A stretch of 64,000 nt of DNA from Lawsonibacter celer (GCF_014281125.1 NZ_JACOEA010000006.1:1-64000), one strand, 5' to 3'; shown: positions 16,209-24,607, counted from the first letter of the stretch. The notes: generated by a model not told the origin, from the sequence alone. A program made the numbers and translations.

Positions 16209-17285
16209 ATGAAACTTGTTACCTTTGCCATCGACACGCCCGCGGGCGAGTTGCGCCGTGTGGGCGCCATCCGCAAAAAGGACGGCTTTTTCGTGGACCT
16301 GGCCGCCGGCCGTGAGGCCCTGCTGAAAACCCGGGGCGTGCCCCGCCCCTATGACCAGGCCCAGCTGGACTGCCCCAGCGACATGCTGGCCTTTATCCGC
16401 GCCGGGGACGACGCACTGAAGAAGGGCTATGAGGTCCTGGATTTTGCCGCCGAGCTGGGCACGGAAAAGGCCGACGGCCTCACCGTAGTGTATGACCCCG
16501 CCTCCGTCCGGCTGCTCACCCCCATTCCCCGCCCCAACAGCATCCGCTGCTTCTCTCTGAGCGAAAAGCACATGCTCAACGGCATCAAGTCCATGCAGGA
16601 CACCGCCGCCTGGGGCGGCGTGAAGCCCTCCCTGACCAAGCTGCCCGACGAGTGGTACAATCTGCCCACCTACTACAAGACCAACACCACCGAGATCTAC
16701 GGCCCCGACGAGCTGGTCCCCTGGCCCGGGCTCACCGACAGGTTCGACTATGAGCTGGAGATCGCCACCATCATCGGCAAGCAGGGCCGCAATGTCCCGG
16801 AGGAGGAGGGGGAGAGCTACATCTACGGCTGGACCCTCTACAATGACTGGAGCACCCGCGACTTCCAGAACCGCGAGATGAGCATCAATCTAGGGCCCAG
16901 CCTGTGCAAGGACAACGCCGGCTCCCTTGGCCCCTGCATCGTCACCCGGGACGAGTACGACCTGTACAACGCCCATTTCACCATCCGCGTCAACGGCGAG
17001 GAGTGGTCCCGCACCATGGTGGACTTCTACTTCCCGCTCAAGCATCTGGTGGCCTATGTGACCCAGGTGCAGACCATCTTCCCAGGCGATGTGTTTACCA
17101 GCGGCACGCTGCCCTTCGGCGCGGGCTGTGAGCTGAAAAAGTGGATCCCACAGGGCGGCACCATTGAGTTTGAGGCCGAGGGTATGGGCATCCTGCGCAA
17201 CTACATCGGCAAAAAGGGCGAAAGCGCGCCCCTGCCCGCCGCCCAGCGGCCTTACCTGAAGGCCACGCGCGGCGACGAAGTCTAA
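16209..17285 (+). CDS. fumarylacetoacetate-hydrolase-family protein
   Basis: Metal-dependent FAH-fold enzyme of 358 residues. The fold is set by FDYELEIATIIGK, YIYGWTLYNDWSTRD and FPGDVFTSGTLPFGAG. The expected divalent-metal ligands are E182, E184 and D213, and H121 (SEKHML) is placed like the catalytic histidine of this family. Members hydrolyse acylpyruvates, decarboxylate oxaloacetate or open ring products, so C-C bond cleavage of a diketo acid is the general expectation. The N-terminal 100 residues are the usual FAH N-domain. It lies 51 bp after copy A and 145 bp before copy B of the oxocamphor-hydrolase-like proteins, which fits a stepwise C-C cleavage pathway. The substrate is not known. 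Confidence 0.85.
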   Translation: MKLVTFAIDTPAGELRRVGAIRKKDGFFVDLAAGREALLKTRGVPRPYDQAQLDCPSDMLAFIRAGDDALKKGYEVLDFAAELGTEKADGLTVVYDPASVRLLTPIPRPNSIRCFSLSEKHMLNGIKSMQDTAAWGGVKPSLTKLPDEWYNLPTYYKTNTTEIYGPDELVPWPGLTDRFDYELEIATIIGKQGRNVPEEEGESYIYGWTLYNDWSTRDFQNREMSINLGPSLCKDNAGSLGPCIVTRDEYDLYNAHFTIRVNGEEWSRTMVDFYFPLKHLVAYVTQVQTIFPGDVFTSGTLPFGAGCELKKWIPQGGTIEFEAEGMGILRNYIGKKGESAPLPAAQRPYLKATRGDEV

Positions 17286-17430
17286 CCACATGCCAGCCCC
17301 GGTCCGTCGGCCGGTACCCTCCGGGCCGGGGCGCCTCCTCTCCTTCCAAGCGCACTATATGGTTTGAGCCTGTGAGACCCGCCGGCGCAAACTTGATTTT
17401 ATTCTATTGGAACGAAAGGAGATCTCTTCT

Positions 17431-18315
17431 ATGGCAAACCAGCAGTATGCGCACAAATTTGAACTGGGCGTCCCCTTCCACACCTATCTGGAGGACTACG
17501 CCCCCAAATGGGAGGAGCTGGCCTGGATCAACCGGGACGAGAACGGCATCCTCACCGTCCAGCTCCATTGGGGCGAGGGCTCCTGTAAATTCAGTGAGTC
17601 GGTCCACAGCGGTCTGGTAGGCCTGGCCCTGGACATCCAGCGCGATCCGGAGAACGAGTGCGTCATCCTCACCGGCACCGGCGAGGACTTCATGAACGAG
17701 CCCGACCGGGCCGAGGCCATGGCCGAGGGGGAAAAGGTGTATCCCCACAGCGCCACCTACGACTGGTGGTGGATGAACCAGACCCGCATTTTCAACGCCT
17801 TTATCGACATCCCGGTGCCTGTTGTGGCGGCAATCAACGGCCGCTGTAGCTTCCATCCGGAGGTCTGGCTCATGTCCGACTACATCTTTGTCTCTCCCGA
17901 CACCTACTATGTGGATAAGCACGTCCACGGCTCCCACTGCATCCCCGCCGACGGTCTGAACGACCTGGTAGGCTATATTGTGGGCCGCAACCGTGTGAAG
18001 GGCATTTTCCTCAATGGGACCACTATTGACGCCCAAAAGGGCGTCGACCTGGGCCTTTGGCACGAGATTGTGCCCAAGGATCAGCTGGTGGAGAGTGCCC
18101 GCCGCTTTGCCGAGAACACCATTCTCTGCCTGGAGCCCATGCACCGCAGAATGTGGCGCGAGGTCTTTGTCCAGCCCTTCCGTGAATTGATGGCCAAGAG
18201 CGTCCGCGCCTCTCTGGCCCAGGAGGCCTACGCTGCCGAGCTGTGTGTGGTCAAGCCGGGGGAGAATCACGCCCTGCAGTTCCGCGAGGAGTTTGCGGCA
18301 AAGCAGAAAAAGTGA
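17431..18315 (+). CDS. crotonase-superfamily C-C hydrolase, 6-oxocamphor hydrolase-like (copy B)
   Basis: Paralogue of copy A, 294 residues, with the same order of blocks (LEDYAPKWEE, DIQRDPENECVILTGTG, IPVPVVAAINGR, DAQKGVDLGLWHEIV). The 6-oxocamphor hydrolase residues are matched by H59, H142 (in FHPE), D174 (in PADG) and E265; H164 is within one residue of the His145 position and H169 lies nearby. Copy A and B differ through most of the sequence, so this is old duplication, possibly with different substrates or as a heteromer. ATG 17431 follows AAAGGA by 10 nt; an in-frame start at 17407 has no such site. A GC-rich hairpin (about 17296-17332) precedes it and a terminator ends the cluster. 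Confidence 0.78.
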   Translation: MANQQYAHKFELGVPFHTYLEDYAPKWEELAWINRDENGILTVQLHWGEGSCKFSESVHSGLVGLALDIQRDPENECVILTGTGEDFMNEPDRAEAMAEGEKVYPHSATYDWWWMNQTRIFNAFIDIPVPVVAAINGRCSFHPEVWLMSDYIFVSPDTYYVDKHVHGSHCIPADGLNDLVGYIVGRNRVKGIFLNGTTIDAQKGVDLGLWHEIVPKDQLVESARRFAENTILCLEPMHRRMWREVFVQPFRELMAKSVRASLAQEAYAAELCVVKPGENHALQFREEFAAKQKK

Positions 18316-18360
18316 CCCCTGCCCCACAGGCACATTACCTGCCGCCTCACGCTTTATACC

Positions 18361-18409
18361 AAACAGGAAGGACCCCGCAGGACAGTTGCCTGCGGGGTCC
18401 TTCCTGTTT
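18361..18409. terminator. bidirectional terminator
   Basis: Arms of 21 nt, starting AAACAGGAAGGACCCCGC, flank a 7-nt loop and end in a T-run on the plus strand and, through AAA, on the minus strand. It ends the plus-strand hydrolase cluster and the minus-strand mrp operon. Confidence 0.88.
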
Positions 18410-18414
18410 TCCCT

Positions 18415-19239
18415 CTATTGCCGCTCCAGCCGGAGGGCCACGGGCTCCAGATAGTTGGGCCGGTAGTCCTCAATGGCGCCCGCGTCAAAGGCGGCGGCCA
18501 CCCCCGGATCAATGGGCAGGCGGGTCAGCACCTCCAACCCCAGGTCGGCGGCCACCTTGTCAATATGGCTCTCTCCGAAGATCGCGTGCTCGCTGCCGCA
18601 GTCGGGACATTTGAAGTAGCTGTAGTTCTCCACCAGGCCCAGGATGGGGACGTCCATCATCCCGGCCATTTTGACCGCCTTGGTCACGATCATGCTCACC
18701 AGGTCCTGGGGGGAGGTGACCACAATGATCCCGTCCACGGGCAGGGACTGAAACACCGTGAGGGGCACATCGCCGGTGCCGGGGGGCATATCCACAAACA
18801 GATAATCCAGCTCGCCCCAGATCACGTCGGTCCAGAACTGCTTGACCGCCCCGGCAATGACCGGGCCGCGCCACACCACCGGGTCGGTCTCGTTGGGCAT
18901 GAGCAGGTTGAGGCTCATGATCTCCACACCGGTTTTGGTGGTGGCGGGGTAGATTCCTAGCTCGCTGCCCTCGGCCTTCTCATGAATACCGAAGGCGGTG
19001 GGGATGGAGGGGCCGGTAATGTCGGCGTCCAGAACCCCCACCTTTTTCCCCAACTGCCGCATGGCGGCGGCCAGAGAGGAGGTGACCATGCTCTTGCCCA
19101 CCCCGCCCTTGCCGCTGACCACGGCAATCACTTTGCCCACGGAGGACAGGCCGTTTACCGGCTCCCGCAGATCCTGTGGCGCGGTGCGCTCCCCGCAGCT
19201 CTCGCCGCAGCTGGAACAGTCGTGCGTACACTCTGACAT
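18415..19239 (-). CDS. mrp: Mrp/NBP35-family Fe-S cluster carrier ATPase
   Basis: P-loop NTPase of 274 residues, thought to carry and deliver 4Fe-4S clusters to cytoplasmic proteins. The deviant Walker A motif GKGGVGKS is at 43-50 and the Mrp signature VDMPPGTGDVPLTVFQS lies mid-protein. The paired metal-site cysteines CPDCG are present near residue 212. Unlike many Mrp proteins it begins with an extra cysteine motif (C4, C8, C11, C15), as in eukaryotic NBP35-like and many clostridial members. It ends the minus-strand run that includes the uridine-kinase-like gene and hemZ, an oxygen-sensitive radical SAM enzyme that needs a cluster. Confidence 0.9.
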   Translation of the reverse strand: MSECTHDCSSCGESCGERTAPQDLREPVNGLSSVGKVIAVVSGKGGVGKSMVTSSLAAAMRQLGKKVGVLDADITGPSIPTAFGIHEKAEGSELGIYPATTKTGVEIMSLNLLMPNETDPVVWRGPVIAGAVKQFWTDVIWGELDYLFVDMPPGTGDVPLTVFQSLPVDGIIVVTSPQDLVSMIVTKAVKMAGMMDVPILGLVENYSYFKCPDCGSEHAIFGESHIDKVAADLGLEVLTRLPIDPGVAAAFDAGAIEDYRPNYLEPVALRLERQ

Positions 19240-19314
19240 CGTTTGCTTCCTTCTTTCTCGTGGTCTCCCACGGCAGCATTTTCCGGGACCCTTCCAACGC
19301 GCCCCGGCGCGGTT

Positions 19315-20259
19315 TTAATAGTGATAGTCTCCCCCGCCGATGAATTCCCGGAGCAGGGAATCTCCGGCAATCAGCTTCGGGTCCACCGGCTCAAAGTACG
19401 AAAAGGCGTTGACCAGGTCGTGGAGCTCCCGGTACCGCTCATTTTCCGGGGAGACCTCCTCCAACGCCCGGCGCAAAGGCCCGGCATAGTTGGCAAATAC
19501 CGGCACCTCGTAGCGCAGGGAGGAGTCGATGACCACCTTGGCCCGCCCCTTAAAGGGGGAGATGTAGCGCTTCTCCCCCCGGCGCACATTGTACCACATG
19601 GACAAGGTCTCCACCAGGTCGGTGCCCCGGAAATTATAGTCACGCACCGCCCGGCGGGCAATGCGCATCCAGGTGCCCTTAAAGCGCAGCGCCTCCCCCT
19701 CCAGAATGTTGGAGCGGGCGGAGATATACAGGGTGGTGGCCTCCGGGTGGCGGCCGGCGATGTCGTCGTTGAGGGCGTGGATGCCCTCAAAAATGGCGAT
19801 CTCATTGGGCTCCAGCTTTAGCAGGGTGCCCCGGCTGTCGTTGCGCATCTGGCGGGCGAACTCAAACTTGGGCACCACCACCCACTCCCCCCGGGAGAGC
19901 TTGGTGAAGGTGTCGTCCAGCAGGTCCATGTCCAGCAGCAGGGGGGACTCGTAATCCACATCCCCCTCCGGCGTGTGGGGGGCGGTTTTGCGGTTGAGGG
20001 TCTTGAAGTAGTTGTCCATGGAAATTGTGTGAGTGTTCACCCCCCGCCGCTCCAGCTCCTGCTCCAGCTTCAGGGCAGTGGTGGTCTTGCCCGACCCGGA
20101 GGGGCCGGAGAGGAGCACAATGGGGCTCTCTCTCATGCGCTCCAGAATCCTGTCCACCGCCTCGTTGATGCGCTGCTGATAGTGGGCGTCGCACTCGGCC
20201 AAAAAGGCCGATGGGTCCTGATGGATCTTGTGATTGATTTCCTCCAGCTGATAGGGCAT
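19315..20259 (-). CDS. uridine kinase-like nucleoside kinase
   Basis: P-loop kinase of 314 residues from the phosphoribulokinase/uridine kinase superfamily. It has Walker A GPSGSGKTT near residue 51, then MDNYFKTLNR, DYESPLLLDMDLL and the IFEGIHALND segment that corresponds to the second acidic motif. About 45 residues precede the P-loop, more than in plain Udk, and may be the remnant of the N-terminal region of the larger clostridial Udk-like proteins that carry a TGS or threonyl-tRNA-synthetase-like domain. It probably phosphorylates a nucleoside with ATP or GTP. The gene sits 11 bp after hemZ in the same direction and 75 bp before mrp. Confidence 0.8.
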   Translation of the reverse strand: MPYQLEEINHKIHQDPSAFLAECDAHYQQRINEAVDRILERMRESPIVLLSGPSGSGKTTTALKLEQELERRGVNTHTISMDNYFKTLNRKTAPHTPEGDVDYESPLLLDMDLLDDTFTKLSRGEWVVVPKFEFARQMRNDSRGTLLKLEPNEIAIFEGIHALNDDIAGRHPEATTLYISARSNILEGEALRFKGTWMRIARRAVRDYNFRGTDLVETLSMWYNVRRGEKRYISPFKGRAKVVIDSSLRYEVPVFANYAGPLRRALEEVSPENERYRELHDLVNAFSYFEPVDPKLIAGDSLLREFIGGGDYHY

Positions 20260-20270
20260 GTGGGACCTCC

Positions 20271-21752
20271 TTACATTTGGGCGGCAAAAAAATCCGCCAC
20301 GCGCTGCTTTTCCTCCACAATGCTGTCAATGTTGCGCAGGTAGTCCTGGGGGTATTTGGGGTTGGCCTGCCGGATGATTCGCCCGGACGGCGGGTCGATG
20401 AGCTTGGTCATGCCGCCACCCCCCAGGGAGACGATGGTGTGCAGCTCCTCCATCATGCAGATGTTGTACAGGCTCTCGGTCCCCGGCCGGCACCAGCCCA
20501 CGTTTTCAAAAGAGCCGGACATGTACTTCTGACGGTACAGGTAGTAGGGGACCTGCCCGGCTGCGCGCAGCGCCGCCCAGGCGTAGTCCAGCATGGCGGC
20601 CACCTCCGTCCCGGAGGGGAGCGCGCTCCCCTCGGTCATCAGGCGGCTGCCCTTTTTCAGAGTCAGGGTGTGGACGGTGACGTTCTCCGGCCCCAGCTCC
20701 AGCACCTGGTCCAGGCTGCGGCGGAAGCCGTCCGCGCTGTCTTTGGGCAGGCCGGCGATCAGGTCCATGTTCACGCAGGGGAGGCCGCTCTCCCGCACCA
20801 AGGCGTAGGCCCGGCGGATGTCCTCCGCCCGGTGGGCCCGGCCCATAGCCGCCAGCACCTGGTCCGACATGGTCTGGGGGTTCACCGACACCCGGCCGCA
20901 TCCCCTGCGGGCCAGCACCTCCAGCTTTTCCCGGGTAATGGTGTCCGGCCGGCCGGCCTCTACCGTGTACTCGGTGCAGCGGGACAGGTCGATCTGATCG
21001 CCCAGCGCGCCCATGACGGCGTCCAGCTGCCCGGCAGACAGGGTGGTGGGGGTGCCCCCTCCGAAGTAGACGGTGCGCACCTTCACCCCCGCCCGGTCCA
21101 GGGCCCGGCCCAGGGCGGCGATCTCCCGCTCCAGGGCGGAGACAAATTCGGGCAGCAGCTTCAGCGTCCGCCCCACGTCGGCGGAGACAAAGGAGCAGTA
21201 AGCGCAGCGGGTGGGGCAGAAGGGGATGCCCACATAGAGGGACACCTCGCCGTCGTTCAGGCTCTCCCGGGCGGCCAGGCTGGCCCGGGCGCAGTCCATA
21301 GCCAGGGCCCGGCGGCCGGGAGAGACCCGGTAGACATCCCGCAGCAGGCGCTCGGCCTGGGCGGCGGTGGCCCCATTTCCCATAGCTTTTGCGGGAATTT
21401 TCACCGGCCGCACCCCGGTCATGGCCCCCCAGGGGGGCTCATGGCCCAGAAGGGCGGTGCCCGCGTCGTAAAAGGCCCGCTTCACAATGCGCTGGAGCAC
21501 CCGGCCCCGGGTCCGCTCGTCCGTGAGGGCCGAGACGGGGGCCCGGCGGACCGCCCGGCGCTCCGCCCCGCCATAGCGCAGCTGCGCCGCAGCGGTGGCC
21601 CAGCAAGGCCCCGCGGACAGGGAGAGGCGTGCGAAGTCCTCTCCCTCCTCCGGCGGCGCGTCCGGATAGACCGGCCGCTGGTCGGGAAAGAGCGTCAGGA
21701 GCATCTGCTCCACGGCATATTTGTAGTCGTGGCCCTGTAAATACAGCTTCAT
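20271..21752 (-). CDS. hemZ: coproporphyrinogen dehydrogenase HemZ (radical SAM)
   Basis: Oxygen-independent coproporphyrinogen III oxidase-like protein of 493 residues, close to the length of Bacillus HemZ. The radical SAM motif is FCPTRCAYCSF (CxxxCxxC), followed by VYFGGGTPTTLSAGQL, the SAM-binding region around YTVEAGRPDTITREKL and VNPQTMSDQVLAAMGR. An N-terminal region of about 160 residues is typical for HemZ and not for HemN. HemZ homologues are often in genomes without a full haem pathway, where the true substrate is unclear. The stop codon of the upstream MBL-fold gene lies one base before this ATG, so the two are co-transcribed. Confidence 0.88.
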   Translation of the reverse strand: MKLYLQGHDYKYAVEQMLLTLFPDQRPVYPDAPPEEGEDFARLSLSAGPCWATAAAQLRYGGAERRAVRRAPVSALTDERTRGRVLQRIVKRAFYDAGTALLGHEPPWGAMTGVRPVKIPAKAMGNGATAAQAERLLRDVYRVSPGRRALAMDCARASLAARESLNDGEVSLYVGIPFCPTRCAYCSFVSADVGRTLKLLPEFVSALEREIAALGRALDRAGVKVRTVYFGGGTPTTLSAGQLDAVMGALGDQIDLSRCTEYTVEAGRPDTITREKLEVLARRGCGRVSVNPQTMSDQVLAAMGRAHRAEDIRRAYALVRESGLPCVNMDLIAGLPKDSADGFRRSLDQVLELGPENVTVHTLTLKKGSRLMTEGSALPSGTEVAAMLDYAWAALRAAGQVPYYLYRQKYMSGSFENVGWCRPGTESLYNICMMEELHTIVSLGGGGMTKLIDPPSGRIIRQANPKYPQDYLRNIDSIVEEKQRVADFFAAQM

Positions 21753-21753
21753 A

Positions 21754-22365
21754 TCAGCCCTGGACGGCCTCCATTACATAATAGTTGCTCTTGCGCTCCC
21801 GCTCCAGGGTCGAGCCGCCCATATGGCCCGGCAGCACATGGTAGTCCCCCTCCAAGGCCGCCAGCCGGGCCAGGGAGCGCATGATCTCCTCATAATTTCC
21901 GCCTGCCAGGTCGGTGCGGCCCATGGAGCCCTGGAATAAGGTATCCCCGGTAAAGAGCACCCGCTCGCCCTCCACCAGCAGGGTCACTCCGCCAGGGGTG
22001 TGGCCGGGGGTGAAGAGCACCTTCACCGTCAGCGCGCCCACCAGCACCTCGTCCCCCTCGTCATAGGGCACAGTGGGGCCGATGGCGGGCATCTCGCCGG
22101 TGCCCAGCCGCTCCGCGTCCAGCCGGTGGAGGTAGACGGGCACCTGGGGCAGGGCGGCGCGCAGATCTGCCACGCCGCCGGTATGGTCAAAATGGGCGTG
22201 GGTGAGGAGGATGCACTTGACCTCCATCCCGTCCGCTTTGAGCTGGGCCAGGATCCGCTCGGCCTCTCCGCCCGGGTCCACAACGGCCGCGGAGTTGGTG
22301 GTCTCGTCCTCCAGAAGATAGCAGTTGGTGCCGATGGGACCCACCTGCAGGGCTTTGATTTTCAT
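21754..22365 (-). CDS. MBL-fold hydrolase (glyoxalase II-like)
   Basis: Cytoplasmic metallo-beta-lactamase-fold hydrolase of 203 residues. The metal-binding motif LTHAHFDHTGG is near residue 60, with further ligands in FTPGHTPGG (H), FTGDTLF (D) and LPGHMG (H). It has the short form common in Clostridia and lacks the longer C-terminal domain of glyoxalase II, so a thioester substrate is only an analogy. ATG 22365 is chosen since GAGG lies 8 nt upstream; a GTG at 22374 is the alternative. It is the first gene of the minus-strand run MBL-hemZ-uridine kinase-mrp. Confidence 0.85.
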   Translation of the reverse strand: MKIKALQVGPIGTNCYLLEDETTNSAAVVDPGGEAERILAQLKADGMEVKCILLTHAHFDHTGGVADLRAALPQVPVYLHRLDAERLGTGEMPAIGPTVPYDEGDEVLVGALTVKVLFTPGHTPGGVTLLVEGERVLFTGDTLFQGSMGRTDLAGGNYEEIMRSLARLAALEGDYHVLPGHMGGSTLERERKSNYYVMEAVQG

Positions 22366-22943
22366 TTGCTTCACCTCGTTGGTTTGTTGGGGTGTCCCTC
22401 AAGGGAGCCGGGGAAAAACAGCCAGGGGTTTTGACCCCCGGACCCCGTGGGCCAGGCCGCGGTGGGTCTGAATCGGTTGGCAAGCCCTACACCGCTCAGG
22501 GCTCGTATCGGTCCGGCGCCCGTTGTAAGTCCGGCTGCCGCCCCTCGGCATGTAAACCGCAAGACTTGTGAGCACTTGCGCTGGAAGGGGTGCAGACGAG
22601 CCGCCACAGGTGCTTTGCGCCGTGTTAGGGCTTATGGCTTGAACGGCCCTGCCGCAACACTGCGCGGGTATCCCGCGAGGCGCACACGACTGGGGTGCGC
22701 CCGGCCGATTCATTGCCGGGAAAGGCGGCCGAGCCATCGAGGGAACCACTTAGCCGCCCTGATGGGCGCGCCGACTAATAGAAGTAAACGGTGTCAGATG
22801 AACGTGGGGCTTTTCTTTGGCATCCAAAACCGTTTCTTTTGGCCTGTCAAAAAAATGGGTTTGGGCCCCCGCGGCAGCAACGCCCCCCTCCCCCCGCGTG
22901 GGGGGCGCTTTCCCCCGTCCTCAGCCGGGACAAGGCCCCCTCT
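22366..22943. other. 578-bp intergenic region without a recognisable gene
   Basis: Several reading frames cross this stretch but none has a family resemblance, a good ribosome-binding site or a sensible composition; I regard them as non-coding. It is G+C-rich with many short inverted repeats and includes the repeat at 22717-22748 also found at 26145-26175. No tRNA, 6S, tmRNA, RNase P or known riboswitch motif was seen. It holds whatever promoter drives the MBL-hemZ operon, but I could not pick one with confidence. Confidence 0.5.
22717..22748. repeat. dispersed short repeat, copy 1
   Basis: GGGAAAGGCGGCCGAGCC followed by ATCGAGGGAACC matches the sequence at 26145-26175 apart from a few bases. 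The flanks of both copies also share a downstream CCCGTCC...GGGACAA-GCCCC segment, at 22914-22942 here. Function unknown. Confidence 0.6.
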
Positions 22944-23387
22944 CTACATCTGATCCGTATCAAACAAAATAGTCACCGGCCCGTCGTTCTGGGAGAAGAC
23001 CTGCATATCGGCCCCGAACTCCCCGCGCTCCACCTGGAAGCCCCGGCCGGCGCACTCGGCCATGAATTTCTCATACAGGGGGACGGCGGTCTCCGGCCGG
23101 GCGGCCCCGGAGAAGCCGGGGCGGCGGGATTTTGTGTCCGCATAGAGAGTGAACTGGCTCACCACCAGCAGCGCGCCCCCCACGGCGGCCAGATTCAAAT
23201 TCATCTTTTCGTTCTCGTCCTCAAAGACCCGCAGGCCGCACACCTTGTCGGCCAGCCGGACCGCCTGGGCCTCAGTGTCGTCGGGCCCCACCCCCAGCAG
23301 CACCAGAAAGCCCCGGCCGATGGCCCCGTTTACCCGACCGCCGATCTCCACCCGGGCGTTCTGCACTCTTGTCACTACCGCGCGCAT
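22944..23387 (-). CDS. dtd: D-aminoacyl-tRNA deacylase
   Basis: Enzyme of 147 residues, the normal Dtd length, that removes D-amino acids (and glycine) wrongly attached to tRNA. The two active-site segments are intact: SQFTLYAD near residue 77 and the cross-subunit Gly-Pro loop NDGPVTI near 133. It lies 12 bp after the alanine-racemase-like gene in the same direction, so both are one transcript. A link to D-amino acids is suggestive, although the racemase-like partner appears inactive. Confidence 0.93.
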   Translation of the reverse strand: MRAVVTRVQNARVEIGGRVNGAIGRGFLVLLGVGPDDTEAQAVRLADKVCGLRVFEDENEKMNLNLAAVGGALLVVSQFTLYADTKSRRPGFSGAARPETAVPLYEKFMAECAGRGFQVERGEFGADMQVFSQNDGPVTILFDTDQM

Positions 23388-23399
23388 GATTCCGTCTCC

Positions 23400-24473
23400 T
23401 TACCGGTATTCCCGCATAAAGCCGCGGGCATACATAGGGTCGATGTCAAACACCGCCAGGTCGCCGGGGGCGCACTTCAGGTCGGTCACGTCCACCAGGG
23501 TCTCGATGGCGCCGATGCGGCCTATGATGCGGGCCTTTTCCCCGCCGATGCGCACCGTAAGCCTCCGCCCCGCCCGCCAGCGGCGCAGCAGGGCCCAAAA
23601 GCCTGCGTCCCGGGACCGCCCCACGCCGAAGCCGTTCTGATACCCCACCGGCAGCACGGCGATGCGGGTTGGCTTTTTCAGCACCACCAGGGTCTCATTG
23701 CCCACGGTGTGCCCCTTGGGCAGCCAGCGCACCTCCTCAATATCCACCTCGCCGTAGCCCACCCGCAGCAGGCCGTCGTTCCGGGTGCGGCGGCAGCGTC
23801 CCAGCAGGGCGGAGCCCGCACGCACTGCGTCCAAGCGGGCAAAGTCGTAGTGCAGCAGGGCAAAGGAGCCGGCGGCGTGGACCGTCCCGGTCTCAAACCC
23901 GGCGGCGTGAATGGCCTCCACAATCTGGCGGAACCCCTCCAGCTGAGCGCTGGCATCCTGGCCATCCTTTTTCATGGAATGGATCTGGGTGTACACCCCG
24001 GAGATAGCCACGTTGGGCAGGTTGCGGTACACGGAGAAGATCTTGTCCGTCTCCCCGGTCAAAAAGCCGCCGAAGCCCATACCCGTGTCGATCTGCAGAT
24101 GGGCCTCCGCCACGGTGGAGCGGGCCTCGGCCACGCCGTTGAGGGCCATGCCGGTCTCCGCAGAGCCCACAGTGCACACCACGTTCAGGTCAATGAGCTG
24201 CTCCAGCTCCTCCCGGTCGGTGGTGGAGCGGAGCATCAGGATCTCCTCCTCCACAAAGCCGGCCTTGCGCAGGGCGGCGGCCTCCCCCGGCTCGCTCACG
24301 GCGAAGCGGACGATCCCCTCGTCCCGCAGCAGCCGGGCCAGCTCCACCGTGCCCGCCCCGCAGGCGTCCCCGGTGAGCACCCCGTAGATGGCGGCCGAGC
24401 CCGCCCGCTCGCGGATGACGTCAATGTTGTTTTTCAGCGCGTCCCGCTCCAAGATCAGCTTTTTCACAGGCAT
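23400..24473 (-). CDS. alanine racemase-fold protein lacking the PLP lysine
   Basis: Protein of 357 residues with the two-domain layout of alanine racemase: an N-terminal TIM barrel (IDTGMGFGGF, HSMKKDGQD) and a C-terminal beta domain (RIAVLPVGYQNGFG, DVTDLKCAPGD). The PLP-lysine motif, normally V-L-K-G-[ND]-A-Y-G, reads GVLTGDACGAG, so T34 replaces the lysine that binds PLP. The second catalytic residue, the tyrosine of the V-[SG]-Y-G motif, is N259 (TVGNETL). Both catalytic groups are therefore gone while the fold remains. It is probably a pseudoenzyme with a structural or sensing role. The reading frame is intact, so it is not a decayed gene. It shares a promoter with dtd. Confidence 0.82.
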   Translation of the reverse strand: MPVKKLILERDALKNNIDVIRERAGSAAIYGVLTGDACGAGTVELARLLRDEGIVRFAVSEPGEAAALRKAGFVEEEILMLRSTTDREELEQLIDLNVVCTVGSAETGMALNGVAEARSTVAEAHLQIDTGMGFGGFLTGETDKIFSVYRNLPNVAISGVYTQIHSMKKDGQDASAQLEGFRQIVEAIHAAGFETGTVHAAGSFALLHYDFARLDAVRAGSALLGRCRRTRNDGLLRVGYGEVDIEEVRWLPKGHTVGNETLVVLKKPTRIAVLPVGYQNGFGVGRSRDAGFWALLRRWRAGRRLTVRIGGEKARIIGRIGAIETLVDVTDLKCAPGDLAVFDIDPMYARGFMREYR

Positions 24474-24559
24474 ACCGCCTTTCTCTCTTTCTTCCGGACT
24501 CTGCAGGCAGCAGAACAGGGCAGCCCTCTTTCCCGGCGCATAGCGCGCCGCCTGCCGCT

Positions 24560-24589
24560 ATTATAGCACCTGTATAAAGTACCAGTCAA
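24560..24589 (-). promoter_or_regulatory. sigma-A promoter of the racemase-like/dtd operon
   Basis: On the minus strand TTGACT (24584-24589) and TATAAT (24560-24565) are 18 bp apart, 87 bp upstream of the start codon at 24473. Confidence 0.72.
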
Positions 24590-24607
24590 CGAAAAGGGGG
24601 AGGGCGC

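Noticed and set aside
22717-22748. Dispersed repeat as part of a CRISPR array
   Set aside because: Only two copies, 3.4 kb apart, with no regular spacers and no cas genes.
22366-22800. Possible 6S RNA, RNase P RNA or cobalamin riboswitch
   Set aside because: I looked for the conserved core motifs of each and did not find them.
22447-22953. Reading frames on both strands within the 22.4-22.9 kb gap
   Set aside because: Composition (Arg/Pro/Gly-rich), weak starts and lack of family similarity suggest non-coding DNA. I kept the region as an unexplained intergenic feature.
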